Shown: positions 52,478 through 60,869 of the stretch, piece by piece
How the letters are laid out: every line of letters begins with the position of its first letter
Position numbering within the stretch: the first letter of the stretch is position 1
Source of the DNA: Occallatibacter riparius
GTDB taxonomy: Bacteria; Acidobacteriota; Terriglobia; Terriglobales; Acidobacteriaceae
NCBI RefSeq assembly: GCF_025264625.1
Contig: NZ_CP093313.1
Coordinates: 3,844,001-3,908,000 of the forward strand
DNA: 64,000 bases
Direction: 5' to 3'
Program-made: the position numbers and the translations under genes
The notes under the pieces: generated by a model
Told to the model about the DNA's origin: nothing
Seen by the model: only the letters and a program-made list of their open reading frames with translations
The model's database searches: none

Positions 52478-53185
52478 ATGAACTTACATACCAGAGGCCG
52501 TTTCCGCATTCTCAATTCTCGGCGTCTGTCGACTGCGTGTGCTGCTTGTGCAGTTTTCATCTGCGTACTCACCGCCGCTTTTCTTATGGAGGCAGATGCT
52601 CAGCGAGCGGGCCAAACGATTCCGGGGGAAGACTGGGTGCAGCTCTTCAATGGCAAGGACCTTTCAGGATGGACACCGGTGGGCGCCGAAAGCTGGAGCG
52701 TTGAATCGGACGGCGTGCTCCACGGTAAAGGACTCACCAAAGCCTATGGCTATCTTGAAACCAACAGAGACTACAAGGACTTCCAGTTATCCTTGCGCTT
52801 CAAGTGTGTTGGCGATGGAAACAGCGGCGTGTTCTTCCACACTGCTTTCAAGCCGAACTCCGTCGATACCACGCAGGGCATGCAATTTGAGATTGACTGC
52901 ACGATGATGCATCACACCGCGGGCGTGTATGCGGAAGATGGCCGCGGGTGGGTGGTATGGCCGGCGCCTGAGAATGAAGGCGTGGTTCGCAGAGGGGACT
53001 GGAACGACTACTTTCTCGAGGTGGTCGGAAACCGCTACCGCTCGCGCCTGAATGGCGTGCAGATGGTGGACTACACCGATCCGAAGCCGGGCGCTCCCGA
53101 CGGACGCATTGCTTTGCAGTTGCATGCCGGCGGCGAAGGGAACATGCAATTCAAGGACATCTGGATTCGAGATCTGTCAAAGTAG
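52478..53185 (+). CDS. DUF1080 (3-keto-disaccharide hydrolase-like) exported protein
   Basis: 235 aa. Signal sequence with helix STACAACAVFICVLTAAFL; then the concanavalin-like DUF1080 fold: EDWVQLFNGKDLSGWTPVG, WSVESDGVLHGKG, FQLSLRFKCVGDGNSGVFF and GRIALQLHAGGEGNMQFKDI. Related proteins act on 3-keto-glycosides or bind sugars in the periplasm. ATG 52478 is chosen; a longer in-frame codon overlaps the CGNR gene. Confidence 0.88.
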   Translation: MNLHTRGRFRILNSRRLSTACAACAVFICVLTAAFLMEADAQRAGQTIPGEDWVQLFNGKDLSGWTPVGAESWSVESDGVLHGKGLTKAYGYLETNRDYKDFQLSLRFKCVGDGNSGVFFHTAFKPNSVDTTQGMQFEIDCTMMHHTAGVYAEDGRGWVVWPAPENEGVVRRGDWNDYFLEVVGNRYRSRLNGVQMVDYTDPKPGAPDGRIALQLHAGGEGNMQFKDIWIRDLSK

Positions 53186-53194
53186 TGAAACTTG

Positions 53195-54047
53195 TCATGT
53201 ATTGCCATGCTTTGCGCGTTCGTAGACGTGAATATTGACCGCGCCCGTCACTTCCATGCGGGGATCTAATCGTGCGATCCTGGCCGGCACAGTGGATGCG
53301 TCTATATGTCGGGCCGACGGCCCCATGAGTACCATTGCTTCCACATCGTTGTGCTGCAACTTCATTTTCCATTGGCAGCGTTTCGCATCCAGAAGACGGA
53401 AGGATGGATGCAGTGATTTTGAAATACGCCACTCCTTCCTGGGATCGACGGTCAGCATCCCGATTGCATTACGCACTTCCTGCATATGCTGGTCTGCAGG
53501 GAAGGCTACGACTAGCCGCCCTTCGCGATGCAACGTGCGAACAAGCTCCGGTACCGGTCTGGGCGCGAAGATGTTCAAGGCTAGATCGACTGATTCCGAT
53601 TTGAGTGGTAGCTTCTCGATCACATCTGTGACCACGGCATCAAGGCGCACGTGGGCCCTGGCCGCACGCCGCGCAGCAAATTTCGACAAGTCGAGTGCGA
53701 GGCCCACGGTGAGAGGCAGGGCCTCCAGAACATGCGCTATGTAATAACCGATTCCGGCACCGGCTTCCATAACGAAGCGGGCATCAGACGCATGCGTCTT
53801 GCAAGCTTCGACGATGGTTTCAGCCAGGGGAAGAAAATGGCGCTCGCCCAGGAATTTCTCCCTGGCGGCCACCATCTCTGCGGAATCAGCGAATACGGAC
53901 GTGAGGCATGTTTGCGACGAGATTCACGTACCCTTGCCGGGCAAAGTCGAACGAGTGGCCAGCCGCGCAGCGTACGCCCGCAACTTGCGACTGCATTTCG
54001 CCTCGGCAGAGGGGACAGAGCAGCGTTCGGATCGTCATCAGTTGCAT
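53195..54047 (-). pseudogene. rlmA: rlmA-like 23S rRNA (guanine-N1) methyltransferase, single frameshift
   Basis: The 5' part (54047 to stop at 53886) encodes the zinc finger of RlmA: LLCPLCRGEM, VRCAAGHSFDFARQGYVNLV, with four ligands Cys11, Cys14, Cys27 and His31, and then runs into TGA. A different frame continues with ADSAEMVAAREKFLG, the expected next block, and a complete SAM domain (MEAGAGIGYYIAHVLEAL) to 53195. The two frames overlap for about 35 bases around 53888-53922, so one extra base there would explain the break. Either a recent pseudogene or a sequencing error. Confidence 0.8.
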
Positions 54048-54085
54048 GGAGTCATTTTAAGACAGATTGCTCGAAGTGCCGGCAA

Positions 54086-54508
54086 TTAGATGCCGGACTC
54101 ACAGCGGTGCTTAAGGCTACGAGCCTCAGTCCTGACGTAGTTCGTTATCAACCTGGAGAACACCTTACCCACGATGTTACCCAGCAGACCGCTGGAGGAG
54201 AATGAAAGTTCTACCTCGGTACTCGCTTCGCGCTGCGTGATGCGATGGTCAGCGACCATAGCCGCGCCTGGAAACCGCTGAACCCAGGTGAATCTGCGGT
54301 CGGGTACACACTCAGTGACTTGATAAACTGCGGGACGAAGCCTCGGTTGTACGACCCGGTAGCGAGCTCCTACGACCATTCCACTGTTGCCCAGTGGCTT
54401 GATCTCGAGAACGGTGGGCGTCCACTCGTGCCAGCGCTCAACGTCAGCAAGAACCTTCCATACGATTGCCGGCTCCGCCGAGGTAACGAAGTTCTCTGCG
54501 ACTTGCAT
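54086..54508 (-). CDS. SRPBCC (START/polyketide-cyclase-like) protein
   Basis: 140 aa. Opening pattern AENFVTSAEPAIVWKVLADVERWHEWTP (core VWKVLADVERWHEW), followed by GARYRVVQPRLRPAVYQVTE and a C-terminal helix GKVFSRLITNYVRTEARSLK. SRPBCC proteins bind hydrophobic ligands or cyclise polyketides. It lies between the transglutaminase-like gene (42 bp) and rlmA (38 bp), all on the minus strand. Confidence 0.85.
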   Translation of the reverse strand: MQVAENFVTSAEPAIVWKVLADVERWHEWTPTVLEIKPLGNSGMVVGARYRVVQPRLRPAVYQVTECVPDRRFTWVQRFPGAAMVADHRITQREASTEVELSFSSSGLLGNIVGKVFSRLITNYVRTEARSLKHRCESGI

Positions 54509-54550
54509 CTTGCTCCACTCCTTAGCGTGGTGTGTATGATCGGTTGACCA

Positions 54551-55186
54551 TCAACCCGGTGCCGAATGAGACGCTCGGGAGCTTAGTGCCCGGATGCATT
54601 GCTCGCGGATGCGCCACAATTCCGGCGTGCTGTATTGGCCAAGCGTGAGGCGCGTAGACCACGCCTCTAGAGCACACTTGTGAAGCCACACCTTGTAGTC
54701 AGTGATTTCATCGGGCTCAATGGTCTCCTCCAGCAGGAAGTGCTGGATTGGCTTTCTCCCCTGGGTATGCGGCAAGCCGGTCAAGTCGATTCGCTTGCCA
54801 CGAAGGCGCAGATAGCAGTGCGCCTCTGGCAGGGAAGAAAGACCGAATGGTTTAAGGACCTCACCCACTCCCGGCGTGTTGTGGCCTGACATTTCGTAGA
54901 TGCCAACAATCAATTTCATTGAAATGTGCTGCTCGTTCGCGAGCCGCTGCATCAGCGCGTGTTTTGTACTGCACGTGCCGCATTCCTCGTCCAACACTGC
55001 GAGCGGACACTCCGGGCGCGCGTTTCTTGCATACGGGAGCGATTGCACCAGGCGCGCCGCCTCTCGCAGATCAGAAATTCTCCACCTGATAAAAGCGCGC
55101 GAAATCTCACCTGAGTTTCGAAAAGGAATCGGCTCGACGCTCTTCCATGTGTGCATTTCGACTGGATTGGAGTGTGTCATATTCAA
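54551..55186 (-). CDS. Putative transglutaminase-like cysteine protein (211 aa)
   Basis: A soluble protein without a named family that I recognise. It shows a papain/transglutaminase-type arrangement: Cys72 at the start of a helix (EECGTCSTKHALMQRLANE), His123 in PEAHCYLRLRG and Asp134 in KRIDLTG, in the C-H-D order and spacing of such enzymes. Helices dominate the N-terminal third. It follows the FAD monooxygenase by 26 bp. Function is inferred only from the residue pattern. Confidence 0.65.
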   Translation of the reverse strand: MNMTHSNPVEMHTWKSVEPIPFRNSGEISRAFIRWRISDLREAARLVQSLPYARNARPECPLAVLDEECGTCSTKHALMQRLANEQHISMKLIVGIYEMSGHNTPGVGEVLKPFGLSSLPEAHCYLRLRGKRIDLTGLPHTQGRKPIQHFLLEETIEPDEITDYKVWLHKCALEAWSTRLTLGQYSTPELWRIREQCIRALSSRASHSAPG

Positions 55187-55212
55187 ATCCCATCATCTTC
55201 GGGAATAGGCGA

Positions 55213-56742
55213 TTACGAGTGAGGTGTACTTTGATGGCCTTGAGAACCCTGGCTCGATGGCGTGCTCGCGCGGGATTGGTCCGTCATCCGCATCAGGAGA
55301 GATCGTACTGTTGCGATCGTTCGTTCTCCGGCATCCCGGGCCGTTGAGAATGCGAGGTAACCGTCCGGTCTGGTTAGCTGGACGACCTCTTTTTGCGTTG
55401 TCTTGACTTTCAGGATTGGATTGAACTCGCCAGCCAGCGATTCTGCAGAGCTCCACAGATTGGGCGACACATCCTGTGGGAGAAGGAGCACAAATTCCGC
55501 CCCGGGAATCTGCCCGCTGCGCATGAAGTCCTCAAACACTCGTTCTCCTTCACCCTCGACGATGGGACTTCCTGCATATGCAATGCCCAGGCCCGACAAT
55601 CTGTTCACGAATGCATGTTGGAAAGTTGAGAGATGCGAAACAGCCGGGATCAGGGAATCGCGCAGAAATTGTGCGAGGACATTGGGTGTCCCCATGACTT
55701 TTGTGAGATGATCCGTTGTCTCGATCACGTCAGTGATAACGGGAAGACGCTCTTCCGAGTAGCTGTCGAGCAGTTGTTCGCTCCCGTCGCCACGCAAAGC
55801 CATGTCGAGCTTCCAAACCAGATTCCAGGCATCGTGCAGGCCTGTATTCATTCCCTGGCCGCCGAAGGGGCTATGAATGTGAGCCGCATCGCCGGCGAGG
55901 AATACACGGCCCTGGCGGAGCTGTGAGGCATGACGGTGATGAATCCGGAAGTAACTGCTCCAATGGAGCGCGTGAGCCTGAATTTCTCGAGGCGCTCGCT
56001 CGGCGAGCACCCGTTGCGCCAGTTCAAGGCTCGGAGCATCGCCTTCAGGATGGTTGATTGTAGCGACGATCCGGCGGCGGGTTGCGCTCATCGGGAAGAT
56101 CGCTACAGCGCCCTCTGTGCTTGGACACAACTGCATCTCGTTGGCGGGAAGTTCCTGATTGGTTTCGATGTCTGCGAGCATGAATGGCGTGTCGTAATCG
56201 CCGCCCTCGAGCGTGATGCCCAGAGACTTGCGCACGCCGCTGCGCGCTCCGTCGCAGCCAACAACAAATGCGGCGCGAATATTCTCGCGGACGCTGTCCC
56301 GTTCGACGATGATTGAGACAGCATCAGTCGATTGCTCCAATGAAACGAACGAGGTGTTGTAGTCGACAGCTCCGCCGCCTGTTTTAAGCGCCTCGGCCAG
56401 CAGGCTTTCGGTTATATTTTGCGGGACCATCGCGACATACGGATAGGGAGTCTGCTCCGGCTCGAAGCGAATGCGCGCCAACGTGCGATCGTGCGACATG
56501 ACCGCGACCGAATTGACTCGATTAGCTGCCTCAAGGAACGCGGGGACGAGACCCGCCATGTCAAAGATCTCGAGGGTCCTGGGGAAGATCGCCAGTGCTT
56601 TCGAGTGCTCCGACTGGCCCGAGCGGGCTTCGATGATTCTGTAGCGCAGATTGCGACGCGCGCACTCGTTCGCCAAAAAGAGCCCGACCGGTCCAGCGCC
56701 TACGATGAGAATGTCGATTTGGTTGGGGGAAGTGTGAGTCAT
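55213..56742 (-). CDS. FAD-dependent aromatic hydroxylase (PheA/TfdB family)
   Basis: 509 aa. FAD motif ILIVGAGPVGLFLANECARR (11-30), DG motif VVGCDGARSGVRK and GD motif RVFLAGDAAHIHSPFGGQGMN (shortened to FLAGDAAHIHSPFGGQG) are all present. This family hydroxylates phenols, polyketide aromatics or antibiotics using NAD(P)H and O2. ATG 56742 has AGGAA 8 bases upstream; a longer in-frame codon is rejected. It lies in a CMD-monooxygenase-SRPBCC run that suggests an aromatic substrate. Confidence 0.9.
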   Translation of the reverse strand: MTHTSPNQIDILIVGAGPVGLFLANECARRNLRYRIIEARSGQSEHSKALAIFPRTLEIFDMAGLVPAFLEAANRVNSVAVMSHDRTLARIRFEPEQTPYPYVAMVPQNITESLLAEALKTGGGAVDYNTSFVSLEQSTDAVSIIVERDSVRENIRAAFVVGCDGARSGVRKSLGITLEGGDYDTPFMLADIETNQELPANEMQLCPSTEGAVAIFPMSATRRRIVATINHPEGDAPSLELAQRVLAERAPREIQAHALHWSSYFRIHHRHASQLRQGRVFLAGDAAHIHSPFGGQGMNTGLHDAWNLVWKLDMALRGDGSEQLLDSYSEERLPVITDVIETTDHLTKVMGTPNVLAQFLRDSLIPAVSHLSTFQHAFVNRLSGLGIAYAGSPIVEGEGERVFEDFMRSGQIPGAEFVLLLPQDVSPNLWSSAESLAGEFNPILKVKTTQKEVVQLTRPDGYLAFSTARDAGERTIATVRSLLMRMTDQSRASTPSSQGSQGHQSTPHS

Positions 56743-56845
56743 GTTATGAATTCCTGATGCTTGGATGCGGAGCCGCACCGCTCGCAAACGGCTCTGCAGG
56801 GTATATACGCGCCAGGGGAGCGGCAGGTTTCGGGTCGCCGAACCT

Positions 56846-57310
56846 TTAAACGCGCAGAGCCTTTGGATCGTACGCGCCAGGTATTGTCCTGAATCCAACG
56901 CAGATGCGATTCCAGCCATTAATGGCAACGATCGCCATGGTCAGGTTCACCAGTTCCAACTCGGAAAAGCGCTGTCGAGTCTCTTCATAGACGTCGTCCG
57001 GCGCCCGCGTTTCGCTGATCAGGGTAAGGGCCTCGGCCCATGCAAGGGCGGCTCGTTCGCGGTCGGTGAAAAAGGGCGTTTCCCGCCACGCGTTGAGAGC
57101 ATAGATTCGCTGTTCGGTTTCGCCATCAGCACGGGCGTCCTTGGTATGCATATCGATACAGAACGCGCAGCCGTTGATTTGGGAAGCGCGGAGCTTGACG
57201 AGCTTGAGAAGTCCCGGTTCGAGTCCTGAATTCCTGACGTAGGTTTCAAGTGCAGCCATGGCGCGATAGGCCTGAGGTGCAACTTTATGAATGTCCAGCC
57301 GAGAGTGCAT
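56846..57310 (-). CDS. Carboxymuconolactone decarboxylase (AhpD-like) protein
   Basis: 154 aa helical protein with the AhpD-type redox site ASQINGCAFCIDMHTKDAR (Cys48, Cys51, His55). Such proteins act as alkylhydroperoxidases. GAGGAGGAAA precedes the ATG by about 6 bases. It is divergent from a MocR regulator only 81 bp away; MocR-type regulators are often encoded beside CMD proteins. Confidence 0.9.
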   Translation of the reverse strand: MHSRLDIHKVAPQAYRAMAALETYVRNSGLEPGLLKLVKLRASQINGCAFCIDMHTKDARADGETEQRIYALNAWRETPFFTDRERAALAWAEALTLISETRAPDDVYEETRQRFSELELVNLTMAIVAINGWNRICVGFRTIPGAYDPKALRV

Positions 57311-57363
57311 CCAATTTCCTCCTCACACGTCCACGTTAAGCGGTCCATGGCTGCCCAAACGAA

Positions 57364-57380
57364 CCATAATTGAGATATGG
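57364..57380. promoter_or_regulatory. Palindrome between the CMD and MocR genes
   Basis: CCATA-ATTGAGA-TATGG, 5-bp arms with 7-base spacer, in the 81-bp shared promoter region. The right arm overlaps the GGAG ribosome site of the MocR gene, so a bound regulator would block its own translation start region. Confidence 0.45.
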
Positions 57381-57391
57381 AGTAGACCACT

Positions 57392-58864
57392 TTGCCCAAG
57401 AGGGAAACATTTCAGGATCTTCCACTGCGACCGCGGAGAGCGGACACGGAGATGTGGCGCTGGCTCCGTGATGAGCTTCGTCATGCAATTCTGAGCGGCC
57501 GTCTCAAGCGCGGCACCCGCATGCCTTCAACCCGCGGACTTGCGCAGCAGTATGAGTGCGCGCGCGGAACCATTGTTACGGCATTCGGGCATCTGCTGGA
57601 TGAAGGCTATCTGGACACACGCAAAGGTGCGGGGACATTTGTTGCGCTCGCGCTTCCGGAGGACCTGATGCCGGGCCCTCGCGCGCGTGTGGCTCCCGCG
57701 AAGCGTCCGTCTGTTGCAGGGTTGTCGAAGAGGGGTGAAGCAACAGTGACACAGGTCTCGATTCTGCCTGCTTCGCGTTCTGTCGGCAAGGCGTTTCGCG
57801 GTTGGGAGCCGGCGATCGATCTGTTCCCTATCGATCTGTGGGCGCGTCTCACAGCGCGGATTGCACGCCGGGCTCCACGCTCGTTCTACGGGCAAGGTGA
57901 CGCGCGCGGTCATGCTCCTTTGCGGAAAGCCATCGCAGAATATGTGGGGAGCGCACGTGGCGTAAGCTGCACTCCAGACCACATCGTCATTACGGCCGGC
58001 GCTCAGCAGGCGTTTGATCTTTGTGCGCGTCTGCTGCTTGATCCAGGTGATGCGGTGTGCATGGAAGACCCCGGATATCCAGGGGCGGCCTCGGCCTTCA
58101 AATCGGCCGGCGCTCGCATTGTTGACATTCCGGTTGATGGCGAGGGGCTGCGCGTCGATCGTCTGTTCACGCACTCGGGCCGTATCAAAGCTCTGTATAC
58201 GACTCCTTCAAATCAGTTTCCGCTTGGTGTCACGATGGCACTTAACCGGAGGTTACAGTTGTTGCGGTGGGCGCTTGAGCGGGGTGTCTGGATCGTCGAG
58301 GACGAATTCGATGCAGAGTATCGCTACTTCGGGCGGCCCGTGCCCGCCTTGAAGAGCCTGGATGAAAGCGGATCGGTGATCTATATCGGAACCTTCACCA
58401 AGATGCTGTTTACCTCGCTGCGGCTGGGATTTGTCGTTCTTCCCGATTCTCTCGTAGACGCATTTGCGGCGGCTCGATGCGTTACGGACAGGCATTCGCC
58501 TACGTTGCAACAGGCTGTCCTTGCCGAGTTCATTCTCGAAGGACATTTCGGTCATCACATCCGTCACATGCGCCAGGTCTATGCGGAGAGGTGTGAGGTA
58601 CTGGTTGAGGCCGTAAAAGGCAATCTCTCTGGAAAGCTCGATGTGTCGATGGCCTCGTCGGGTATGCGAACCATCGGTTGGCTGAAAACGAAGGAGAAAG
58701 ACTCCGTTACGGCTGCGCGTGCGCGCGCCGCAGGATTGGAGGTAATCGGGTTGTCGCAGTTCACGCGGCGAAATTCCCTGCCGGGTGGACTGCTGCTCGG
58801 GTTCGGAGGGTGCCCGCCGGGCGAACTGCGTCGAGGCGTCGACGTCCTCGCATCGATTCTCTGA
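57392..58864 (+). CDS. MocR-type regulator (GntR HTH fused to aminotransferase)
   Basis: 490 aa. N-terminal winged helix WLRDELRHAILSGRLKRGTR / MPSTRGLAQQYECARGTIV, then a fold-type I aminotransferase domain with the PLP lysine Lys337 in GTFTKMLFTSLRLGF and Asp in VEDEFDAEY. These proteins sense vitamin B6 or amino compounds and regulate neighbours. TTG start 57392 with GGAG 9 bases upstream. Likely controls the divergent CMD/monooxygenase run. Confidence 0.92.
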   Translation: MPKRETFQDLPLRPRRADTEMWRWLRDELRHAILSGRLKRGTRMPSTRGLAQQYECARGTIVTAFGHLLDEGYLDTRKGAGTFVALALPEDLMPGPRARVAPAKRPSVAGLSKRGEATVTQVSILPASRSVGKAFRGWEPAIDLFPIDLWARLTARIARRAPRSFYGQGDARGHAPLRKAIAEYVGSARGVSCTPDHIVITAGAQQAFDLCARLLLDPGDAVCMEDPGYPGAASAFKSAGARIVDIPVDGEGLRVDRLFTHSGRIKALYTTPSNQFPLGVTMALNRRLQLLRWALERGVWIVEDEFDAEYRYFGRPVPALKSLDESGSVIYIGTFTKMLFTSLRLGFVVLPDSLVDAFAAARCVTDRHSPTLQQAVLAEFILEGHFGHHIRHMRQVYAERCEVLVEAVKGNLSGKLDVSMASSGMRTIGWLKTKEKDSVTAARARAAGLEVIGLSQFTRRNSLPGGLLLGFGGCPPGELRRGVDVLASIL

Positions 58865-58923
58865 CGGCAACATCAAAGCCAAGAGGCATGGCTGCCCGTG
58901 GCAGACTGACTGGGGCTGATTGA

Positions 58924-59553
58924 ATGACAGAATTGATTGACCCGAAGTTGTTTTCGGACGACGTGATGATGAAGAAGTTTCGCTTCATCGTTGAGCTCGA
59001 CAAGCTGAAAATGGTGTTCCGTCGAACTCTGCTTCTCGACAAATCAAGGACAGAAAATGACGCGGAGCATAGCTGGGAAATGGCAACCATGGCCTTGGTC
59101 CTTCATTCGTATGCCGAGCCTGGAACGGATCTGCTTCGCGTGCTCAAGATGCTGCTGATTCATGACCTGGTGGAGATCGACGCGGGCGACACTTATGTGT
59201 ACGACCGGGTCGGGATCCGCGATCAGCCGGAACGCGAGTCTGCGGCGGCCTCGCGCATCTTTGGACTGCTTGAAGATCCGGAAGGCGCGGAACTTCATGC
59301 GTTATGGAGAGAATTCGAGGATCGCATCACCCCGGAGGCACGTTTCGCACGCGCCCTCGATCGACTGCAGCCACTGTTTCACAATTACTGCACCGCAGGG
59401 CAGGTATGGCGCCAGAACGCTATAAAGGCGTCGCAAGTACGACAGGCGATGCAGGTGATTCGCGAAGGCTCCGCAACGCTTGGACTGTTTGCCGATCGGC
59501 TGATCGACGCTTCCGTTGAGGAGGGCTATCTCGCAACGAGCGATGAAGGTTGA
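58924..59553 (+). CDS. HD-domain phosphohydrolase (YfbR/HDDC2-like)
   Basis: 209 aa. Metal ligands are in NDAEHSWEMATMALVLHSY (His of H..HD), LLIHDLVEIDAGDTYVYD (HD) and the later Asp in ARALDRLQPLF. Relatives are 5'-nucleotidases that dephosphorylate dNMPs. ATG 58924 lies 59 bp after the MocR gene in the same direction and may be cotranscribed. Confidence 0.88.
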   Translation: MTELIDPKLFSDDVMMKKFRFIVELDKLKMVFRRTLLLDKSRTENDAEHSWEMATMALVLHSYAEPGTDLLRVLKMLLIHDLVEIDAGDTYVYDRVGIRDQPERESAAASRIFGLLEDPEGAELHALWREFEDRITPEARFARALDRLQPLFHNYCTAGQVWRQNAIKASQVRQAMQVIREGSATLGLFADRLIDASVEEGYLATSDEG

Positions 59554-59632
59554 TGCTGACAGCGAGACCGATGAACCTATTCCGGATCACTTGATGATTC
59601 GACCACCTGTCAGCTGACGGCGTCACAGGTGT

Positions 59633-60187
59633 ATGAATGGAGCTATCCTTGATCCGCGTATGCGCAAGCTCGTCTACAGCGTGGCCATGAGCCTGGACGG
59701 CTACATCGCCGGCCCCCGCGGCGAGTTCGACTGGATCACGCCCGACCCGGCCATCGACTTCAAAGCGCTCTTCAGCCGCTTCGACACGCTCCTCATGGGC
59801 CGCAAGACCTACGACCTGATGCGTACCGGCGGCCAGACAGCCGCAAGCATGGGCATGAAGTCCGTCTACGTGGTCTCCAGCACCCTTGATCCCGCCGCCC
59901 ACCCCGATGTACAGATCTTCCACGACCGCATCGCCGAAACCGTCGCCGATCTGAAAGGCCAGCCCGGCAAAGACATCTGGCTTTTCGGCGGGGGAGTCCT
60001 ATTCCGCTCCATGATCGATGCCGGCCTGGTCGACATCGTTGAACTTGCCGTGCTCCCCATCCTCCTTGGCTCCGGCCTTCCCGTCATTCCTGAAGGCCGC
60101 CGCACCCATCTTCATCTCGAAGAGTCGAAGCCCCTCCCCAGTGGCACGCTCCTGCTGAAATACTCAGTCTCCGCGGCTGTCGAGTGA
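59633..60187 (+). CDS. Dihydrofolate reductase/RibD C-terminal family protein
   Basis: 184 aa (or 175 aa from the ATG at 59660). MRKLVYSVAMSLDGYIAGP is the usual start, followed by LLMGRKTYDLM, VYVVSSTLDP, KDIWLFGGGVLF and LAVLPILLGSGLPVIPE. NADPH-binding reductase fold, actual substrate unknown. From here on codons end mainly in C, unlike genes before 44 kb. Confidence 0.9.
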   Translation: MNGAILDPRMRKLVYSVAMSLDGYIAGPRGEFDWITPDPAIDFKALFSRFDTLLMGRKTYDLMRTGGQTAASMGMKSVYVVSSTLDPAAHPDVQIFHDRIAETVADLKGQPGKDIWLFGGGVLFRSMIDAGLVDIVELAVLPILLGSGLPVIPEGRRTHLHLEESKPLPSGTLLLKYSVSAAVE

Positions 60188-60243
60188 CCACGGGATGGCT
60201 GAAGACCTCTGTGCAAGCATCCAAATGTTCGAGGTAAGTCAGA

Positions 60244-60843
60244 ATGCGTGCAAAGGTCGCGTTCGCGCTCGTGGTCACCAGCTTCTACGCAATTGCAACC
60301 GGCTGCAAACCAGCAGTCGATCGGGCACCCTTCAAAGCGGCAATCAACAAGTCGCTTAACGGCAAGCACGAGTGCGTCTGGCCTGATGCCATCAAGCTGC
60401 CCGCCGAAATCGACCCTTCCAAAGACGATCGGATCCGCGACTTTACAGCCCTCGCCGACGCCGGCCTGCTCCTGCGCGAAACGGTAGTGAAGGGCCAGGC
60501 CCTGGCCGGCACCAAACAGACCGCCAAATTCGACCTCACCGATCAGGGCCACTCCTCCTGGTCACCCGACCCCAATCGGCCCGGTTATGGCAACTTCTGC
60601 TTTGGACACTTCAACGTCACAACGATTGACGAGGCCACTCCCAACGCTTCGTCCGATCCGACGCAATACACCGTGAACTACCACTACGAGGTCGAGGGCA
60701 TCCCCGCGTGGGCTCGCACTCCTGAATCGATGAGGGCCTTCCGCAAGGTCGCTGCGGATACCGCCATTCAGGCATCGACCGCTACGCTGGTCAAAGGCTC
60801 TGACGGAGCTTGGGAAGTGCAGCGGGCTCCAACCTCGCCATAG
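60244..60843 (+). CDS. Putative lipoprotein of unknown function (199 aa)
   Basis: Signal with lipobox ATGC (AFALVVTSFYAIATGC, Cys at about 21). The mature part has FKAAINKSLNGKHECVWPDA and TKQTAKFDLTDQGHSSW, and a C-terminal NYHYEVEGIPAWARTPESM pattern typical of some periplasmic domains of unknown function. Located 26 bp upstream of murE. Confidence 0.75.
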   Translation: MRAKVAFALVVTSFYAIATGCKPAVDRAPFKAAINKSLNGKHECVWPDAIKLPAEIDPSKDDRIRDFTALADAGLLLRETVVKGQALAGTKQTAKFDLTDQGHSSWSPDPNRPGYGNFCFGHFNVTTIDEATPNASSDPTQYTVNYHYEVEGIPAWARTPESMRAFRKVAADTAIQASTATLVKGSDGAWEVQRAPTSP

Positions 60844-60869
60844 CCGAAGCGCTCCCCGCTCCTACTACA

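Noticed and set aside
44000..60000. dif-like site near the proposed terminus
   Set aside because: No sequence resembling a 28-bp XerCD site could be picked out by eye.
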